DNA of 64,000 nt from Rhodococcus opacus (GCF_012396235.1 NZ_JAAXPA010000027.1:1-64000); one strand, 5' to 3'. Shown: positions 1 to 16,805, counted from the first letter of the stretch. The notes: generated by a model from the sequence alone, not told the origin. Numbers and translations are program-made.

Positions 1-113
1 GTGTTACTCACCCGTTCGCCGCTCGTGTACCCCGAAGGGCCTTACCGCTCGACTTGCATGTGTTAAGCACGCCGCCAGCGTTCGTCCTGAGCCAGGATCA
101 AACTCTCCGTTGA
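1..113 (-). rRNA. rrs: 16S ribosomal RNA, 5' end (partial)
   Basis: On the minus strand, reading down from base 106, the sequence is AGAGTTTGATCCTGGCTCAG, the universal site at the 5' end of bacterial 16S rRNA. It continues into the conserved start of helices 3-6. Equating base 106 with E. coli position 8 places the mature 5' end near 113. The gene runs off the left edge, so only about 110 nt are present. The rRNA operon is therefore transcribed away from tyrS. Confidence 0.97.
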
Positions 114-141
114 AGACTCTAGATTTCGAAACCCCACAGGG

Positions 142-170
142 TCCCTAATCAGTCATAGACATCGAGTCAA
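142..170 (-). promoter_or_regulatory. rrs: possible second, proximal rrn promoter
   Basis: Minus strand: TTGACT (170-165), 17-nt spacer, TAGGGA (147-142). It would start transcription about 20 nt before mature 16S, inside the expected processing stem. That makes a functional promoter doubtful; it may be chance. Confidence 0.25.
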
Positions 171-338
171 ATCACTAGCAATCAAAAACTCAAACTAGCA
201 TTTTCAAACACTGACCCCCCTCCGACGGAAGGAGAAGAGCCAGCAAATACCCACACCACACAACCCCCGAAACCCGAAGGCCCCGAAAGCAATTCGTGAT
301 GCGGAGTACCAAAAACATTTGGCACTGACATTCATCGA

Positions 339-366
339 CACACTGTTGAGTTCTCAAAGAACACGC
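339..366 (-). promoter_or_regulatory. rrn boxA-type antitermination element
   Basis: Minus strand reads GTTCTTTGAGAACTCAACAG, the conserved block of actinobacterial rRNA leaders that includes boxA. BoxA recruits the Nus antitermination complex so that polymerase resists Rho in the rRNA operon. Position between promoter and 16S agrees. The identification rests on recognising this well-known block. Confidence 0.75.
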
Positions 367-578
367 ACACACCATCACTTCTGGCTCACTCGCCAGCCGC
401 TCCGGGGCAACTTTTCCAGCTTATCCCCTGCCGCATCCCGGCGCAAACCGGGGCGTCAGGACATCTCGAAAGCATCGAACCAGGTTCGGTATTCTCGGGA
501 AGTTCAGGCGCCTGCGTCCAACCTCGTGTCCCCGGCCTCTCGGTCGGGGTTGGTGTCCGTGTCGCTCTGACCTGGAAT

Positions 579-607
579 AAGTTACGCGACGGGAAACGGA
601 GCGTCAA
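579..607 (-). promoter_or_regulatory. rrs: rrn promoter
   Basis: Minus strand carries TTGACG (607-602), a 17-bp spacer and TAACTT (584-579), a near-consensus housekeeping sigma promoter. The start site would fall near 571-573, giving a leader of about 460 nt that contains boxA. No comparable promoter was seen between here and tyrS. Confidence 0.75.
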
Positions 608-645
608 ATCCCCAGGTCACAGGCATCCGGTATGTAAAATCCGCT

Positions 646-672
646 GGTGGCCCGTGCTGCGCGCGGGCCACC
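646..672 (-). terminator. candidate tyrS terminator hairpin
   Basis: Nine-base arms GGTGGCCCG (646-654) and CGGGCCACC (664-672) form a perfect stem. On the minus strand they are followed within 6 nt by TTTT. It lies 44 bp past the tyrS stop and before the rrn promoter, so it would insulate the rRNA operon from tyrS readthrough. Confidence 0.6.
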
Positions 673-715
673 GGACCGGAATTCGCCGAATTACGCCGGT
701 GTGACCCGCCGCACG

Positions 716-1993
716 CTAGTTCGACAGCACCTTGATGCCGGCGAAGTTCCGCTTTCCACGGCGAATCACGAGCCACGTTCCATGCAGCAGATCGGTCGGT
801 GCGGGGGTCCAGTCCTCACTCGAGACCTTCTGGTTGTTCACCGAAGCGCCGCCTTCCTTCACGGTGCGGCGGGCCGCACCCTTGCTCTCGCACAATCCGC
901 TGAGAACCAGGAGGTCGACGATGCCGGCGGGCTCCCCCGGCGCAAGTTCCGCGACGGACGCCTCCCGAAGGGCGGCACCGAGCGTCGGCTCATCCAGGTC
1001 CTGCAGTTCCGCGCGGCCGAACAGCGCCTGGCTCGCGAGCTCCACGGCACGAGTGTTGGCTTCGCCGTGCACGAGAGTCGTCATTTCGGCGGCGAGCCGG
1101 CGCTGCGCCTCCCGTGCATGCGGCCGCTCGGCCGTCGCCGTCTCCAGTTCCGCCAACTCCTCGGCCGTGAGGAAGGTGAACCACCGCAGGTACTTGATGA
1201 CGTCGGCGTCGCCGGTGTTCACGAAGTACTGGTACCACGCGTAGGGGCTCGTCATCTCCGGGTCGAGCCACAGGCTTCCGCCTCCGGTCGACTTCCCGAA
1301 CTTCTTGCCGTCCGCCGACGTGACGAGCGGGACGGTCAGACCGTGCACCGACTCGGCGTCGATGCGACGGTTCAATTCGACGCCGGCGATGATGTTGCCC
1401 CACTGGTCGGATCCGCCGACCTGCAGCGAGCAGCCGTGACTGCGCCGCAGGTGCAGGTAGTCGTTGGCCTGGAGCAGCATGTAGCTGAACTCGGTGTAGG
1501 ACATGCCGTCGGATTCGAGGCGCCGCTTGACGGTGTCTCTCGCGAGCATCACGTTGACGGAGAAGTGCTTGCCCACGTCGCGCAGGAAGTCGATGGCCGA
1601 CAGCTTGCCGGTCCAGTTCATGTTGTTCTCGATGATCGCGCCGCTCGGCGAGTCGCCGAAGTCGACGAAACGTTCGAGCTGACCCCGGATCCGATCGGCC
1701 CATTCGGCCACGGTGTCGGCGGAGTTCATCGTCCGCTCACCGACGTCGCGGGGATCGCCGATCAGACCCGTCGCTCCACCGGCCAGCACGACGGGGCGGT
1801 TGCCCGCACGCTGGAATCGCTTCAGTGCGAGCAGGGGCACGAGATGGCCGGCGTGCAAACTCGGCCCGGTCGGATCGAAACCGGCATAGAGCGTGACCGG
1901 TCCGGCGTCGAGATCACGACGCAGCGCGTCCAGATCGGTTGATTGGGCGATGAGCCCGCGCCAGGTCAGTTCATCGATGATGTTCTCAGTCAC
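716..1993 (-). CDS. tyrS: Tyrosyl-tRNA synthetase
   Basis: Charges tRNA-Tyr with tyrosine in the cytoplasm using ATP (class I synthetase). The 425-residue product has the HIGH-type motif HAGH near residue 50, the KMSKS-type loop KFGKS near residue 245 and a C-terminal S4-like RNA-binding domain, the normal bacterial layout. The GTG start is chosen because the product then aligns at its N-terminus ([13 protein letters not shown]) with mycobacterial TyrS. An ATG four codons upstream (2005) overlaps the mpg stop as ATGA and is the alternative. It follows mpg in the same direction and probably shares its transcript. Confidence 0.95.
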   Translation of the reverse strand: MTENIIDELTWRGLIAQSTDLDALRRDLDAGPVTLYAGFDPTGPSLHAGHLVPLLALKRFQRAGNRPVVLAGGATGLIGDPRDVGERTMNSADTVAEWADRIRGQLERFVDFGDSPSGAIIENNMNWTGKLSAIDFLRDVGKHFSVNVMLARDTVKRRLESDGMSYTEFSYMLLQANDYLHLRRSHGCSLQVGGSDQWGNIIAGVELNRRIDAESVHGLTVPLVTSADGKKFGKSTGGGSLWLDPEMTSPYAWYQYFVNTGDADVIKYLRWFTFLTAEELAELETATAERPHAREAQRRLAAEMTTLVHGEANTRAVELASQALFGRAELQDLDEPTLGAALREASVAELAPGEPAGIVDLLVLSGLCESKGAARRTVKEGGASVNNQKVSSEDWTPAPTDLLHGTWLVIRRGKRNFAGIKVLSN

Positions 1994-2001
1994 GGGTCCG
2001 A

Positions 2002-2619
2002 TCATCCCATCTGCTCGTCGGCGGGCATCGCACGCGGGCTCCTCCGGTACACGGAGACGGCCGGCGACTCCGGAATCCAGAAGCGCCACGGCCGGTCCGC
2101 GGCCGCGCTGACGCCGACCCGGGGGCCACTCGCCCATCCGTCCGACTCCGCGACCTCCAGCCGAACCGGCGAATCGTGCTCGAACAACGCCGCACCGTTC
2201 TCCGCGAGGGTCACGCCGGTCGCGGACCCCAGGTTGCCGGGACCGCGCGCCCAATCCGCAGGTCGCGTGACGCGGGGCCGGCGCGCCTGAACCGTGGCGC
2301 AGCCGTCGAGCACTTCGCCCGCCCGGAGAAGCACCCCGCCCGCGCTTCCGACCGGCCCGTACGACACGTTCATGCAGAAGTGCATCCCGTAGCTGCGGTA
2401 GACGTACAGGTGCCCGGCCGGGCCGAACATCACCTCATTGCGCGGCGTCCTCCCTCGGTACGAGTGCGATGCCGGATCGGGCCACGGGCCGTCCTTCTCC
2501 CCGCCGTACGCCTCCACTTCGACGATGCGGATGCGGACGTCTCCAACGATCAGCGTGGATCCGAGAACGAATCGCGCGGCGTCGACGGGGTCCGCCCGGT
2601 CAAGTCGATCGATGGTCAC
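2002..2619 (-). CDS. mpg: 3-methyladenine DNA glycosylase (AAG/MPG family)
   Basis: Base-excision repair glycosylase that removes alkylated and deaminated purines such as 3-methyladenine and hypoxanthine. The product of 205 residues shows the family signatures [27 protein letters not shown] and [12 protein letters not shown]. The GTG at 2619 is preferred over an in-frame ATG at 2676: it has GGAG nine bases upstream and gives the N-terminal length of mycobacterial Mpg. The last codons overlap the possible tyrS ATG, so the two are translationally coupled or nearly so. It is divergent from the ABC transporter operon. Confidence 0.93.
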   Translation of the reverse strand: MTIDRLDRADPVDAARFVLGSTLIVGDVRIRIVEVEAYGGEKDGPWPDPASHSYRGRTPRNEVMFGPAGHLYVYRSYGMHFCMNVSYGPVGSAGGVLLRAGEVLDGCATVQARRPRVTRPADWARGPGNLGSATGVTLAENGAALFEHDSPVRLEVAESDGWASGPRVGVSAAADRPWRFWIPESPAVSVYRRSPRAMPADEQMG

Positions 2620-2639
2620 GTCCCGATTCTCCACAACCG

Positions 2640-2669
2640 TTGACTTCGCCACCCCGTCGGTCGCATAAT
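2640..2669 (+). promoter_or_regulatory. promoter of ABC transporter-TetR operon
   Basis: TTGACT (2640-2645), 18-bp spacer, CATAAT (2664-2669). Transcription would start near 2676, within the tandem palindromes at 2669-2700. The upstream ATG at 2680 would then sit in the operator and have no ribosome site, which supports the ATG at 2713 as the gene start. Confidence 0.55.
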
Positions 2670-2700
2670 TCATCAAGCAATGAATTCACCCAGTGATGAA
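2669..2700 (+). promoter_or_regulatory. two tandem TTCA-N8-TGAA operator sites
   Basis: Two adjacent 16-bp elements, TTCATCAAGCAATGAA (2669-2684) and TTCACCCAGTGATGAA (2685-2700), share TTCA-N8-TGAA ends in perfect register. They overlap the -10 and the start site of the exporter operon. The downstream TetR protein (4196-4822) is the obvious candidate to bind them and repress its own operon; this is inference from position. Confidence 0.6.
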
Positions 2701-2712
2701 TTGAGGCCCGCC

Positions 2713-3444
2713 ATGACCGGCAGCCCGGTGATCGACATCCGAGATCTGCACGTGCGAAGAGGCAGGAACGAAGTGCTGCACGGCATCGACGTTCAGGTGC
2801 CGAGCGGATCCATCACCGGCCTCCTGGGACCCTCCGGCTGCGGAAAGACCACGCTGATGCGGTGCGTGGTCGGCACGCAGATCGTGGAATCGGGGACGGT
2901 CACGGTGCTGGGCGCCCCTGCAGGCTCGGTCTCGTTGCGAAGCCGCATCGGATACGTCACCCAGTCACCCAGCGTGTACGCCGACCTCACGGTTAAGAAG
3001 AACGTGGCCTACTTCGCCGCGCTCTACGGCCAACCGTCGGACGCGGTCACCGAAGCCGTCGAGGCGGTGGGTCTGACACGCTTCGCAACCCAGAAGGCGG
3101 CGGATCTGTCGGGAGGACAGCTGGGACGGGTCAGCCTCGCCTGCGCGCTGGTGGCACGCCCCGAGGTCCTCGTCCTCGACGAGCCGACCGTCGGCCTGGA
3201 CCCACTCCTGCGCGTCGAACTGTGGGAACGGTTCGACGCTCTCGCCGACACCGGTACCACCCTGCTCGTGTCGAGCCACGTCATGGACGAGGCCGAACAT
3301 TGCGCTTCGCTCCTCCTCATGCGCGACGGCTACGTTCTCGCGCAGGTCTCCCCCGGCGAACTCCGGGAGCAGACCGGTGAGGCGAGCCTCGAAGACGCCT
3401 TCCTTAACCTCATTCGCGCATCACATGTCGGGAGCGAGAACTGA
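2713..3444 (+). CDS. ABC-2 type exporter, ATP-binding protein
   Basis: Cytoplasmic ATPase that would power the membrane partner encoded next. The 243-residue product has Walker A GPSGCGKT (39-46), the signature LSGGQLGR, Walker B VLVLDEP and the switch His in LLVSSHVMDEAEH, the DrrA/NodI-type pattern of drug and lipid exporters. The ATG at 2713 follows GAGG with good spacing; an upstream ATG at 2680 lies in the operator region. The stop overlaps the permease ATG by one base, so the two are translationally coupled. It is orthologous by position and sequence to M. tuberculosis Rv1687c. The substrate is unknown. Confidence 0.9.
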   Translation: MTGSPVIDIRDLHVRRGRNEVLHGIDVQVPSGSITGLLGPSGCGKTTLMRCVVGTQIVESGTVTVLGAPAGSVSLRSRIGYVTQSPSVYADLTVKKNVAYFAALYGQPSDAVTEAVEAVGLTRFATQKAADLSGGQLGRVSLACALVARPEVLVLDEPTVGLDPLLRVELWERFDALADTGTTLLVSSHVMDEAEHCASLLLMRDGYVLAQVSPGELREQTGEASLEDAFLNLIRASHVGSEN

Positions 3445-4199
3445 TGAACGTCACGATCTTCGCAGCCACTGCGGGCCGGATCCTCGCGCAACTACGGACG
3501 GATCACCGCACCGTCGCCATGATTCTGGTGGTACCCAGTCTGCTGATGGTGTTGCTGTACTTCCTGTATCAGAACGTTCCGGCGCCACCCGGTCAGCTGT
3601 CGCTGTTCGAGCGCGTCGCGATCACGATGCTCGGCATCCTGCCGTTCGTCGTGATGTTCCTGGTCACGTCGATCGCGATGCAGCGCGAACGGACGTCGGG
3701 AACACTCGAACGCCTGCTCACGACCCCCATGGGCAAACTCGACCTGCTCGGCGGCTACGCTGCCGCGTTCTCCACGGCCGCTGCTGCGCAGGCGGCGCTC
3801 GCCTGCGTCGTCTCGTTCGGATTCCTCGGCCTCACCACCGAGGGCAGCGTGACGTGGGTGCTGCTGATCGCCGTGCTGAACGCGATACTCGGCGTCGCCC
3901 TCGGCCTATTGTGCAGCGCCTTCGCGCGCACCGAGTTCCAGGCGGTGCAGTTCATGCCGGTGGTCGTGGTGCCCCAGCTCTTCCTGTGCGGTCTGCTCGT
4001 TCCGCGAGATCAGCTCCCCACCTGGCTCGAGTGGATCAGCAACGCCCTCCCGCTGAGCTACGCGGTCGAGGCGCTGCAGCAGGTCGCCACCCATCCCGGG
4101 GCGACGGGGCTCATGTGGCGCGACCTGGCGGTGGTCGCCGCCTTCGCGCTCCTCGCACTGTCGCTGGGCGCCGCGACTCTGAGGCGTCGCACACCATGA
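3444..4199 (+). CDS. ABC-2 type exporter, permease
   Basis: Membrane partner of the preceding ATPase. The 251-residue protein has six predicted membrane segments: one near residues 25-43, then others around 60-80, 105-130, 138-162, 173-192 and 223-245. It carries the ABC-2 family QRERTSGTLERLLTTPM loop after the second segment and the LPLSYAVEAL motif before the last. It overlaps both neighbours (one base upstream, four downstream), so it is part of a tight three-gene operon with TetR. The substrate could be a lipid or drug; the sequence does not decide. Confidence 0.88.
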   Translation: MNVTIFAATAGRILAQLRTDHRTVAMILVVPSLLMVLLYFLYQNVPAPPGQLSLFERVAITMLGILPFVVMFLVTSIAMQRERTSGTLERLLTTPMGKLDLLGGYAAAFSTAAAAQAALACVVSFGFLGLTTEGSVTWVLLIAVLNAILGVALGLLCSAFARTEFQAVQFMPVVVVPQLFLCGLLVPRDQLPTWLEWISNALPLSYAVEALQQVATHPGATGLMWRDLAVVAAFALLALSLGAATLRRRTP

Positions 4200-4822
4200 C
4201 CGGCCCCGCGACACGCGCGGACGCCACCCCGGGTCTGCGCACGGGACGACGCCCGGGCAACCCGGACACACGGTCACGAATCCTGGCGAGTGCACGGAAA
4301 CTGTTTGCACAGAACGGCTTCGACAAAACCAGCGTGCGCTCCGTGGCCACCGGTGCCGGCGTCGACTCCGCCCTGATCCACCACTACTTCGGAACCAAAC
4401 GAGATCTGTTCCTCGCCTCGGTCGACATTCCCGTGGATCCGACGCAGGTGATCGCTCCGGTGCTCGACATTCCGACGGGCGAGGTCGGTAGTCACCTCGC
4501 CCGGGCCGTCTTCTCCATCTGGGAGTCGCCGCACAAGCCCGCCGTGGTCGCGGCGTTCCGGTCCGCGATGGCGGGAAACGAACCCAATCTCATTCGCACG
4601 TTCCTCCTGGAGGTCGTGCTCCGAGACCTCGGACCGCGCGTCGACGAGCCACCGGGAACCGGGATGCTGCGCATGCAGCTGGTGGCATCCCAGATGGCCG
4701 GGGTTCTGGTGACGCGGTACATCCTCGAATTCGAGCCACTCGCGTCGCTGCCCGTCGACGACCTCGTCGCGATCGTCGGACCGACGTTGCAGCGCTACCT
4801 CACCGGAGCTCTGCCGGTGTGA
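4196..4822 (+). CDS. TetR family transcriptional regulator
   Basis: Likely local repressor of the exporter operon. The 208-residue product has a typical TetR DNA-binding domain (residues about 24-72, with FAQNGFDKTSVRSVATGAG and LIHHYFGTKRDLF), followed by a C-terminal ligand-binding domain. A disordered basic N-terminal stretch of about 22 residues precedes the domain. The ATG overlaps the permease stop as ATGA. Since the gene ends the operon it would regulate, autoregulation through the tandem sites at 2669-2700 is likely. The ligand is unknown and may be the exported substrate. Confidence 0.9.
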   Translation: MTGPATRADATPGLRTGRRPGNPDTRSRILASARKLFAQNGFDKTSVRSVATGAGVDSALIHHYFGTKRDLFLASVDIPVDPTQVIAPVLDIPTGEVGSHLARAVFSIWESPHKPAVVAAFRSAMAGNEPNLIRTFLLEVVLRDLGPRVDEPPGTGMLRMQLVASQMAGVLVTRYILEFEPLASLPVDDLVAIVGPTLQRYLTGALPV

Positions 4823-4847
4823 TCGGGCTCGCCCGAGTCCGGTGTGA

Positions 4848-5075
4848 TCAGGCCTCGCCGGCAGCCCGGGCGAGCAGCGTCTCGTGCTCGTCCGCGCCGA
4901 CGTCCCGGGCCTCGTCGATGAGGAGGACGGGAATCCCGTTCTCGATGGGATACGCCCGTCGCAGTCGAGGGTTGTAGAGCAGCTCGTCGCCGACCAACAG
5001 CAGAGGACCCTTGTCCTGTGGGCACGCGAGAATGCCGAGCAACGTCGGATCAATAACCACGGAAGTCCTCTCCAA
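4848..5075 (-). CDS. Trm112 family protein
   Basis: Small protein of 75 residues of the Trm112/UPF0434 family, recognised from the N-terminal DPTLLGILACPQDKGPL and the YPIENGIPVLL block. Eukaryotic and archaeal Trm112 activates methyltransferases and binds zinc through four cysteines. This bacterial version has a single cysteine, so a zinc site is not expected. The role in actinobacteria is unclear. It sits 23 bp upstream of the lipase/acyl-CoA synthetase gene on the same strand, the same arrangement as Rv1684-Rv1683. Confidence 0.85.
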   Translation of the reverse strand: MERTSVVIDPTLLGILACPQDKGPLLLVGDELLYNPRLRRAYPIENGIPVLLIDEARDVGADEHETLLARAAGEA

Positions 5076-5098
5076 CCGTTCGGGTGAGCAGTGTCAGG

Positions 5099-8083
5099 TT
5101 ACCGCGCACCGGCAGGCACCCCGGCCGAGCCGTTCCGAAACTCCGCGGCCACCGCCTTGGTCAGTCGCTTGTACTGCTGCGATTCCGGATCGACGTACCA
5201 CACACGGGTTCCCGGCTTGGGCAGTCCGGCCGCGCTCAGCGCCTCGGCGTTCGGACGGTACGAGGACCCCAGCGGGATGTCCTCCACCACCTGGAAGATG
5301 TCGGGTCGCAGCGCGGGAGGAAGCACCTCGAAGGCGTCGGAGATCTCCGCCAGCCTCGGCGCCCGCCCTTCGCGGAGGGTGAACGCGGCCACGGCCAGTG
5401 TCCGGCCGCCGACCTCCACCCCGTAGGCAACCGCGAGGTCGACGCGATCGACGGACACGAGCGCATCGACGATCGGCTGGGTGAACACGGCTCCCCTCGA
5501 AGTCGCGATGACGGTCTTCCTGTGGTCGACCAGCCAGTAGTCCCCGTCGGCGTCGCGACGGAAGAGGTTCTCCGTCGGAATCCAGGCGTCGCCCGCGGCA
5601 AAGATCCCCCGCATCGCGCCGCCGGACATCTCGGCGTGCACGCCCGCCCTGCCGAGAAGCAGACCGACCTCGTCGTCCTGGCATTCCCGGATGAACCCCT
5701 GCTCATCCTCCAGCAGTCGCCCGGCGATCGGGTCGTAGGCCGCGAGCCGGACCTCCGCGCTCCCCGGGAGGGGGCGCCCCTTTGCCCCGACCTTCGCGCC
5801 TGCGACGTTCGCGAGAACCACGTCGCCCTCGGTGGACGCGTAGAACTCGAGGACCTTCGCCGGTGCGAACCGCTCCGTCGTGCGACGCCACAACCCCTGC
5901 GGCATTCCGGATCCGATGAAGAGCCGGACGGGGTGACTGCCGTCGAGCGCGAGGTTCTCGGCGTCGAGGATTTCTCGCATCATCGTCCACGTGTAGCTCA
6001 CCACGGTCACCCCGTAGCGGTGGACTTCCTCGGCGAACCGCTCGGGATCGACTCCGCGTGAGAGCGCGATCCGGGAGCCACCTGCCACGGCACCACCGAT
6101 CGCGGCCAGTAGGCTCGACGAATGATGCAGGGGTGCAAGGCAATACACGGTGTCGCCACGGTCCAGATCGGCGGCCGAGGCCGTTCCGAACGCCGACAGC
6201 GCCCACCGGTAGTTGGTGATCTGTTTCGTCTCCCAGTGGCCGTTGGACTCACTGCAGATGATGAATGCCAGTTCACGAGCGCGACCGGGATCGGGCCGGT
6301 ACCAGCCCGGCAGTGTCACGGCGGCGGGGTCGATCTTCTCGAGGTCCACGACGTTCGCCGAGGGATCCACGTCGAGGTCGCGCTGGTCGCCACCGCCCAG
6401 AACCAGGACCTGCATCCCGGTCGCGATCGCCGCGTCGAGATTCTCCGGGTCGGTGACGATGCGTTCGACACCGTCGATGCGGATCGCGGTGTGGACCTCC
6501 CGGCCCGGGGGCAGCAAGACAGCCACGGCACCGAGACGGGACAGCGCCGCGATGGCGGCGAGCGCACTCGGGCGCGTCTGCATCACGACGCCGACGTGAG
6601 CGGCGGGACGGACACCGGCCTGGATCAGACCGCGCACCACGTTGTCGATCCGCTGATTGACCGCCGCGTAGGTATGGACGCGATTGTCGAAGAGGAAGCA
6701 CTCGCCGCCCGGCGCCTTCCGCCCCTGTTCGGCCAGCAACCGGCTGAGCGAGATCTGGGTGTGGGGCTGCATCTGACCGAGCCGGGCCAGCCGCGGTAGC
6801 GCCCGCGTGGCCTCGCCGGACAGCTCCACCGTTCCCCGCAGCGCGCCCGAAGCGAAATCACTGATCCCCTTGCCGACACCGACGCCGACCTCGGCGACCG
6901 ACGCCACGGTGTGAATGATGCGGTCGCTGATGGAGACTCCGGATTCGCTGCCGAAATGTTCGTCGTAGCGCATGAGCTCGATAGTGGTGGGCCGTGGGCC
7001 GAGACCCTCGTTCCACAGCACCCATTTCCCGGTCGTGGGCCACGTGTGGGTCGCCGCAGCCGAACCGACGACGAGGCCGAAATGTCCTGCCCGCAAAGTT
7101 GATTCGTACACATTCGCCCGTGGGGCGGCCCGGCGGATACCGCGGACAGCCAACGGCTGACCGATGTCGTCGACTTCCCCGACGAACGCGAGGATGGGGC
7201 AGGTCAACTCCGCGAGCGACACCACCTGATCCTTGATCACGAACCCGCCGGTCATCATGCGGTTGTGCACGATGAACTGCTTGAGCAACTCCGCAACAGC
7301 CGGACCGGACCACGCCACCCAGCCCTCGGTCGCGAGGAACCGCCGCTGCTGCTCCCGCGGCAACAACGCTTCCCGGTCGTGCAACTGACGCAGGAAGTCG
7401 AGCCTCGACTTCAGTGTCTTGACGGGATCGAGGAGCTGAAAACCGGTGCGCGCCATCCACCCCGACACCGCGAGCCGATTGAAGACGTGGTCCGCGAGGA
7501 AGCCGGCAGCGTCGGTGGCGAACCCCGCCGGGATACCGAACGGCAGCCCGGCGAGCGTGTCGACCGGACTGCCGAACGTCACGAGGCCGGCGATGTTGCG
7601 ACTGCGGCGGTAGGCGGCGGCCTGGTAGGCGAACATGCCGCCCTGCGAGTATCCGGACAGGTAGACGTCACGACCGGTGTGCGCCCGCACCTGGTCGATG
7701 ATCTCGCTGATCGCGACGATGTGGTCGGCGAGATTCCGATCCCACCCGCCCTCTTCGGAATCCGGCGATCCGAAGTCGACCACCCACGGGTCGATCCCCA
7801 TCGAGTGCAGGATGCCGACTGCGCCCTGATCGCGGGTCACATCGTAGACGTCGGCCGACATCATCATCGGCGGGACCAGAACGATCGGGGGCCCGGCGTC
7901 GGCAGGGTCGGTGTCGGGGAAATACCTGCGGAGCCGATACATCGGTGCGCGTTCGACCACCTCGAACGGCGACGTGGTGAGGTCCGTCTCGAGTCCACCG
8001 AGGCGAACTACCTCCAACCCGTTCTGCGCCGTCGCCACCACGCGACGGATCGGGCCCATCACCGTTTCGGTATTCAGTCCCAC
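5099..8083 (-). CDS. Fused alpha/beta hydrolase and acyl-CoA synthetase
   Basis: A 994-residue two-domain lipid enzyme. Residues about 50-400 form an alpha/beta hydrolase of the PhaC/lipase type with nucleophile motif GYSQG near residue 146. Residues about 470-990 form an AMP-forming acyl-CoA synthetase-like domain with FYASTEGD (A5) and DYWLVDHRKT (A7). The phosphate loop, normally TSGSTGxPKG, reads CSESNGHWETK, so adenylation may be altered. The GTG start follows GGGAG by about seven bases and gives the length of the orthologue Rv1683 (999 residues). In M. bovis BCG that protein is reported to act in triacylglycerol turnover. Rhodococci store much triacylglycerol, so a similar role is plausible. 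Confidence 0.85.
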   Translation of the reverse strand: MGLNTETVMGPIRRVVATAQNGLEVVRLGGLETDLTTSPFEVVERAPMYRLRRYFPDTDPADAGPPIVLVPPMMMSADVYDVTRDQGAVGILHSMGIDPWVVDFGSPDSEEGGWDRNLADHIVAISEIIDQVRAHTGRDVYLSGYSQGGMFAYQAAAYRRSRNIAGLVTFGSPVDTLAGLPFGIPAGFATDAAGFLADHVFNRLAVSGWMARTGFQLLDPVKTLKSRLDFLRQLHDREALLPREQQRRFLATEGWVAWSGPAVAELLKQFIVHNRMMTGGFVIKDQVVSLAELTCPILAFVGEVDDIGQPLAVRGIRRAAPRANVYESTLRAGHFGLVVGSAAATHTWPTTGKWVLWNEGLGPRPTTIELMRYDEHFGSESGVSISDRIIHTVASVAEVGVGVGKGISDFASGALRGTVELSGEATRALPRLARLGQMQPHTQISLSRLLAEQGRKAPGGECFLFDNRVHTYAAVNQRIDNVVRGLIQAGVRPAAHVGVVMQTRPSALAAIAALSRLGAVAVLLPPGREVHTAIRIDGVERIVTDPENLDAAIATGMQVLVLGGGDQRDLDVDPSANVVDLEKIDPAAVTLPGWYRPDPGRARELAFIICSESNGHWETKQITNYRWALSAFGTASAADLDRGDTVYCLAPLHHSSSLLAAIGGAVAGGSRIALSRGVDPERFAEEVHRYGVTVVSYTWTMMREILDAENLALDGSHPVRLFIGSGMPQGLWRRTTERFAPAKVLEFYASTEGDVVLANVAGAKVGAKGRPLPGSAEVRLAAYDPIAGRLLEDEQGFIRECQDDEVGLLLGRAGVHAEMSGGAMRGIFAAGDAWIPTENLFRRDADGDYWLVDHRKTVIATSRGAVFTQPIVDALVSVDRVDLAVAYGVEVGGRTLAVAAFTLREGRAPRLAEISDAFEVLPPALRPDIFQVVEDIPLGSSYRPNAEALSAAGLPKPGTRVWYVDPESQQYKRLTKAVAAEFRNGSAGVPAGAR

Positions 8084-8195
8084 GAACACTCTCCCAGACT
8101 CTCGAACTGTGACGCACGTCTCACTGCCGCCCGCCCTCACCCTACTGCGCTCGACGCGTCACACAGCCCCTAATCCGGGGCGTCCGACACGGGCG

Positions 8196-10816
<2,621 letters not shown>

Positions 10817-10863
10817 GGTCCTTGTGCTCCTTAGGTTGAAGATCTGTAGAGATGATTCAGTTG

Positions 10864-13560
<2,697 letters not shown>

Positions 13561-13564
<4 letters not shown>

Positions 13565-14483
13565 GAGGCAACTCCCTCGGTAGGTGAAGTCGGGCCGGGC
13601 GTGACCATCGTGCCGATGCCCTCGCCGGTGAACAGTTCGAGCAGAACGGAATGGGCGACACGGCCGTCGATGACGTGCGCGGTGGGCACGCCGCCGCGGA
13701 CCGCGCGCAGGCAGGCCTCCATCTTCGGCACCATGCCGGCGTCGAGGCTGGGCAGCAGTTGCGCGAGCGCGTCCACGTCGATCTCGGTGGCCAGCGAATC
13801 GCGGTCCGGCCAGTTCGTGTACAGCCCTTCGACATCCGTGAGGACCACGAGCTTCTCGGCGCCGATGGCCTCGGCGAGCGCTGCGGCGGCGGTGTCCGCG
13901 TTGATGTTGTGCACCACACCGTCCGAGTCGGGGGCGATGGTGGACACCACGGGAATTCGGCCCGCACGGATCAGATCGAGGACCGCCTCCGGGTTCACCG
14001 TCGTGACGTCGCCGACGAGACCGATGTCGGTCGGCGTGCCCTCGACCATCACGGTGCGCTTGGTGGCGGTGAACAGGTGCGCGTCCTCGCCGGAGATGCC
14101 GACGGCGTACGGTCCGTGCGCATTGATCAGTCCGACCAGTTCGCGGCCGACCTGACCGAACAGCACCATCCGGACGACGTCCATGACCTCGGGGGTGGTG
14201 ACGCGGAAGCCGCCCTTGAATTCACCTGTCATGCCGAGCTTTCCGAGCATGGCATTGATCTGGGGGCCGCCGCCGTGCACGACGACCGGCTGAATTCCGA
14301 CCGTCCGCAGGAACGCCATGTCGGCCGCGAACGCCGTCTTCAACGCGTCGTCGACCATGGCGTTGCCGCCGTACTTCACGACGACGACCTTGTCGCGGAA
14401 CTGCTGCAGCCACGGCAGCGCCTCCGCCAGGACGTGCGCCTTCTGGTGATCGGTGATGCCGCTGAGTGCCTCGCTGGTCGCTG

Positions 14484-14487
<4 letters not shown>
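13561..14487 (-). CDS. argB: Acetylglutamate kinase
   Basis: Phosphorylates N-acetylglutamate, the committed and often arginine-inhibited step. The 308-residue product shows the amino-acid kinase fold with the nucleotide lysine in [10 protein letters not shown] and the HGGGPQIN glycine loop. Its N-terminal helix ([20 protein letters not shown]) is the segment that makes hexameric, arginine-inhibited enzymes, so feedback inhibition is likely. The ATG overlaps the argJ stop as ATGA. Confidence 0.97.

Positions 14488-16805
<2,318 letters not shown>

Larger units (their letters stand above)
114..578 (-). other. rRNA operon leader
   Basis: This stretch has no convincing gene. On the minus strand it lies between the rrn promoter and the 16S 5' end and is expected to form the pre-16S leader. 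It holds a boxA-like element at 339-366 and AT-richer sequence at 170-330, which would contain the processing stem. Short reading frames here lack codon bias or ribosome binding sites. The length of about 460 nt is plausible for an actinobacterial rrn leader. Confidence 0.75.

Noticed and set aside
647-1942. 431-codon open frame opposite tyrS
   Set aside because: Shadow of tyrS; the tyrS frame has all synthetase motifs.
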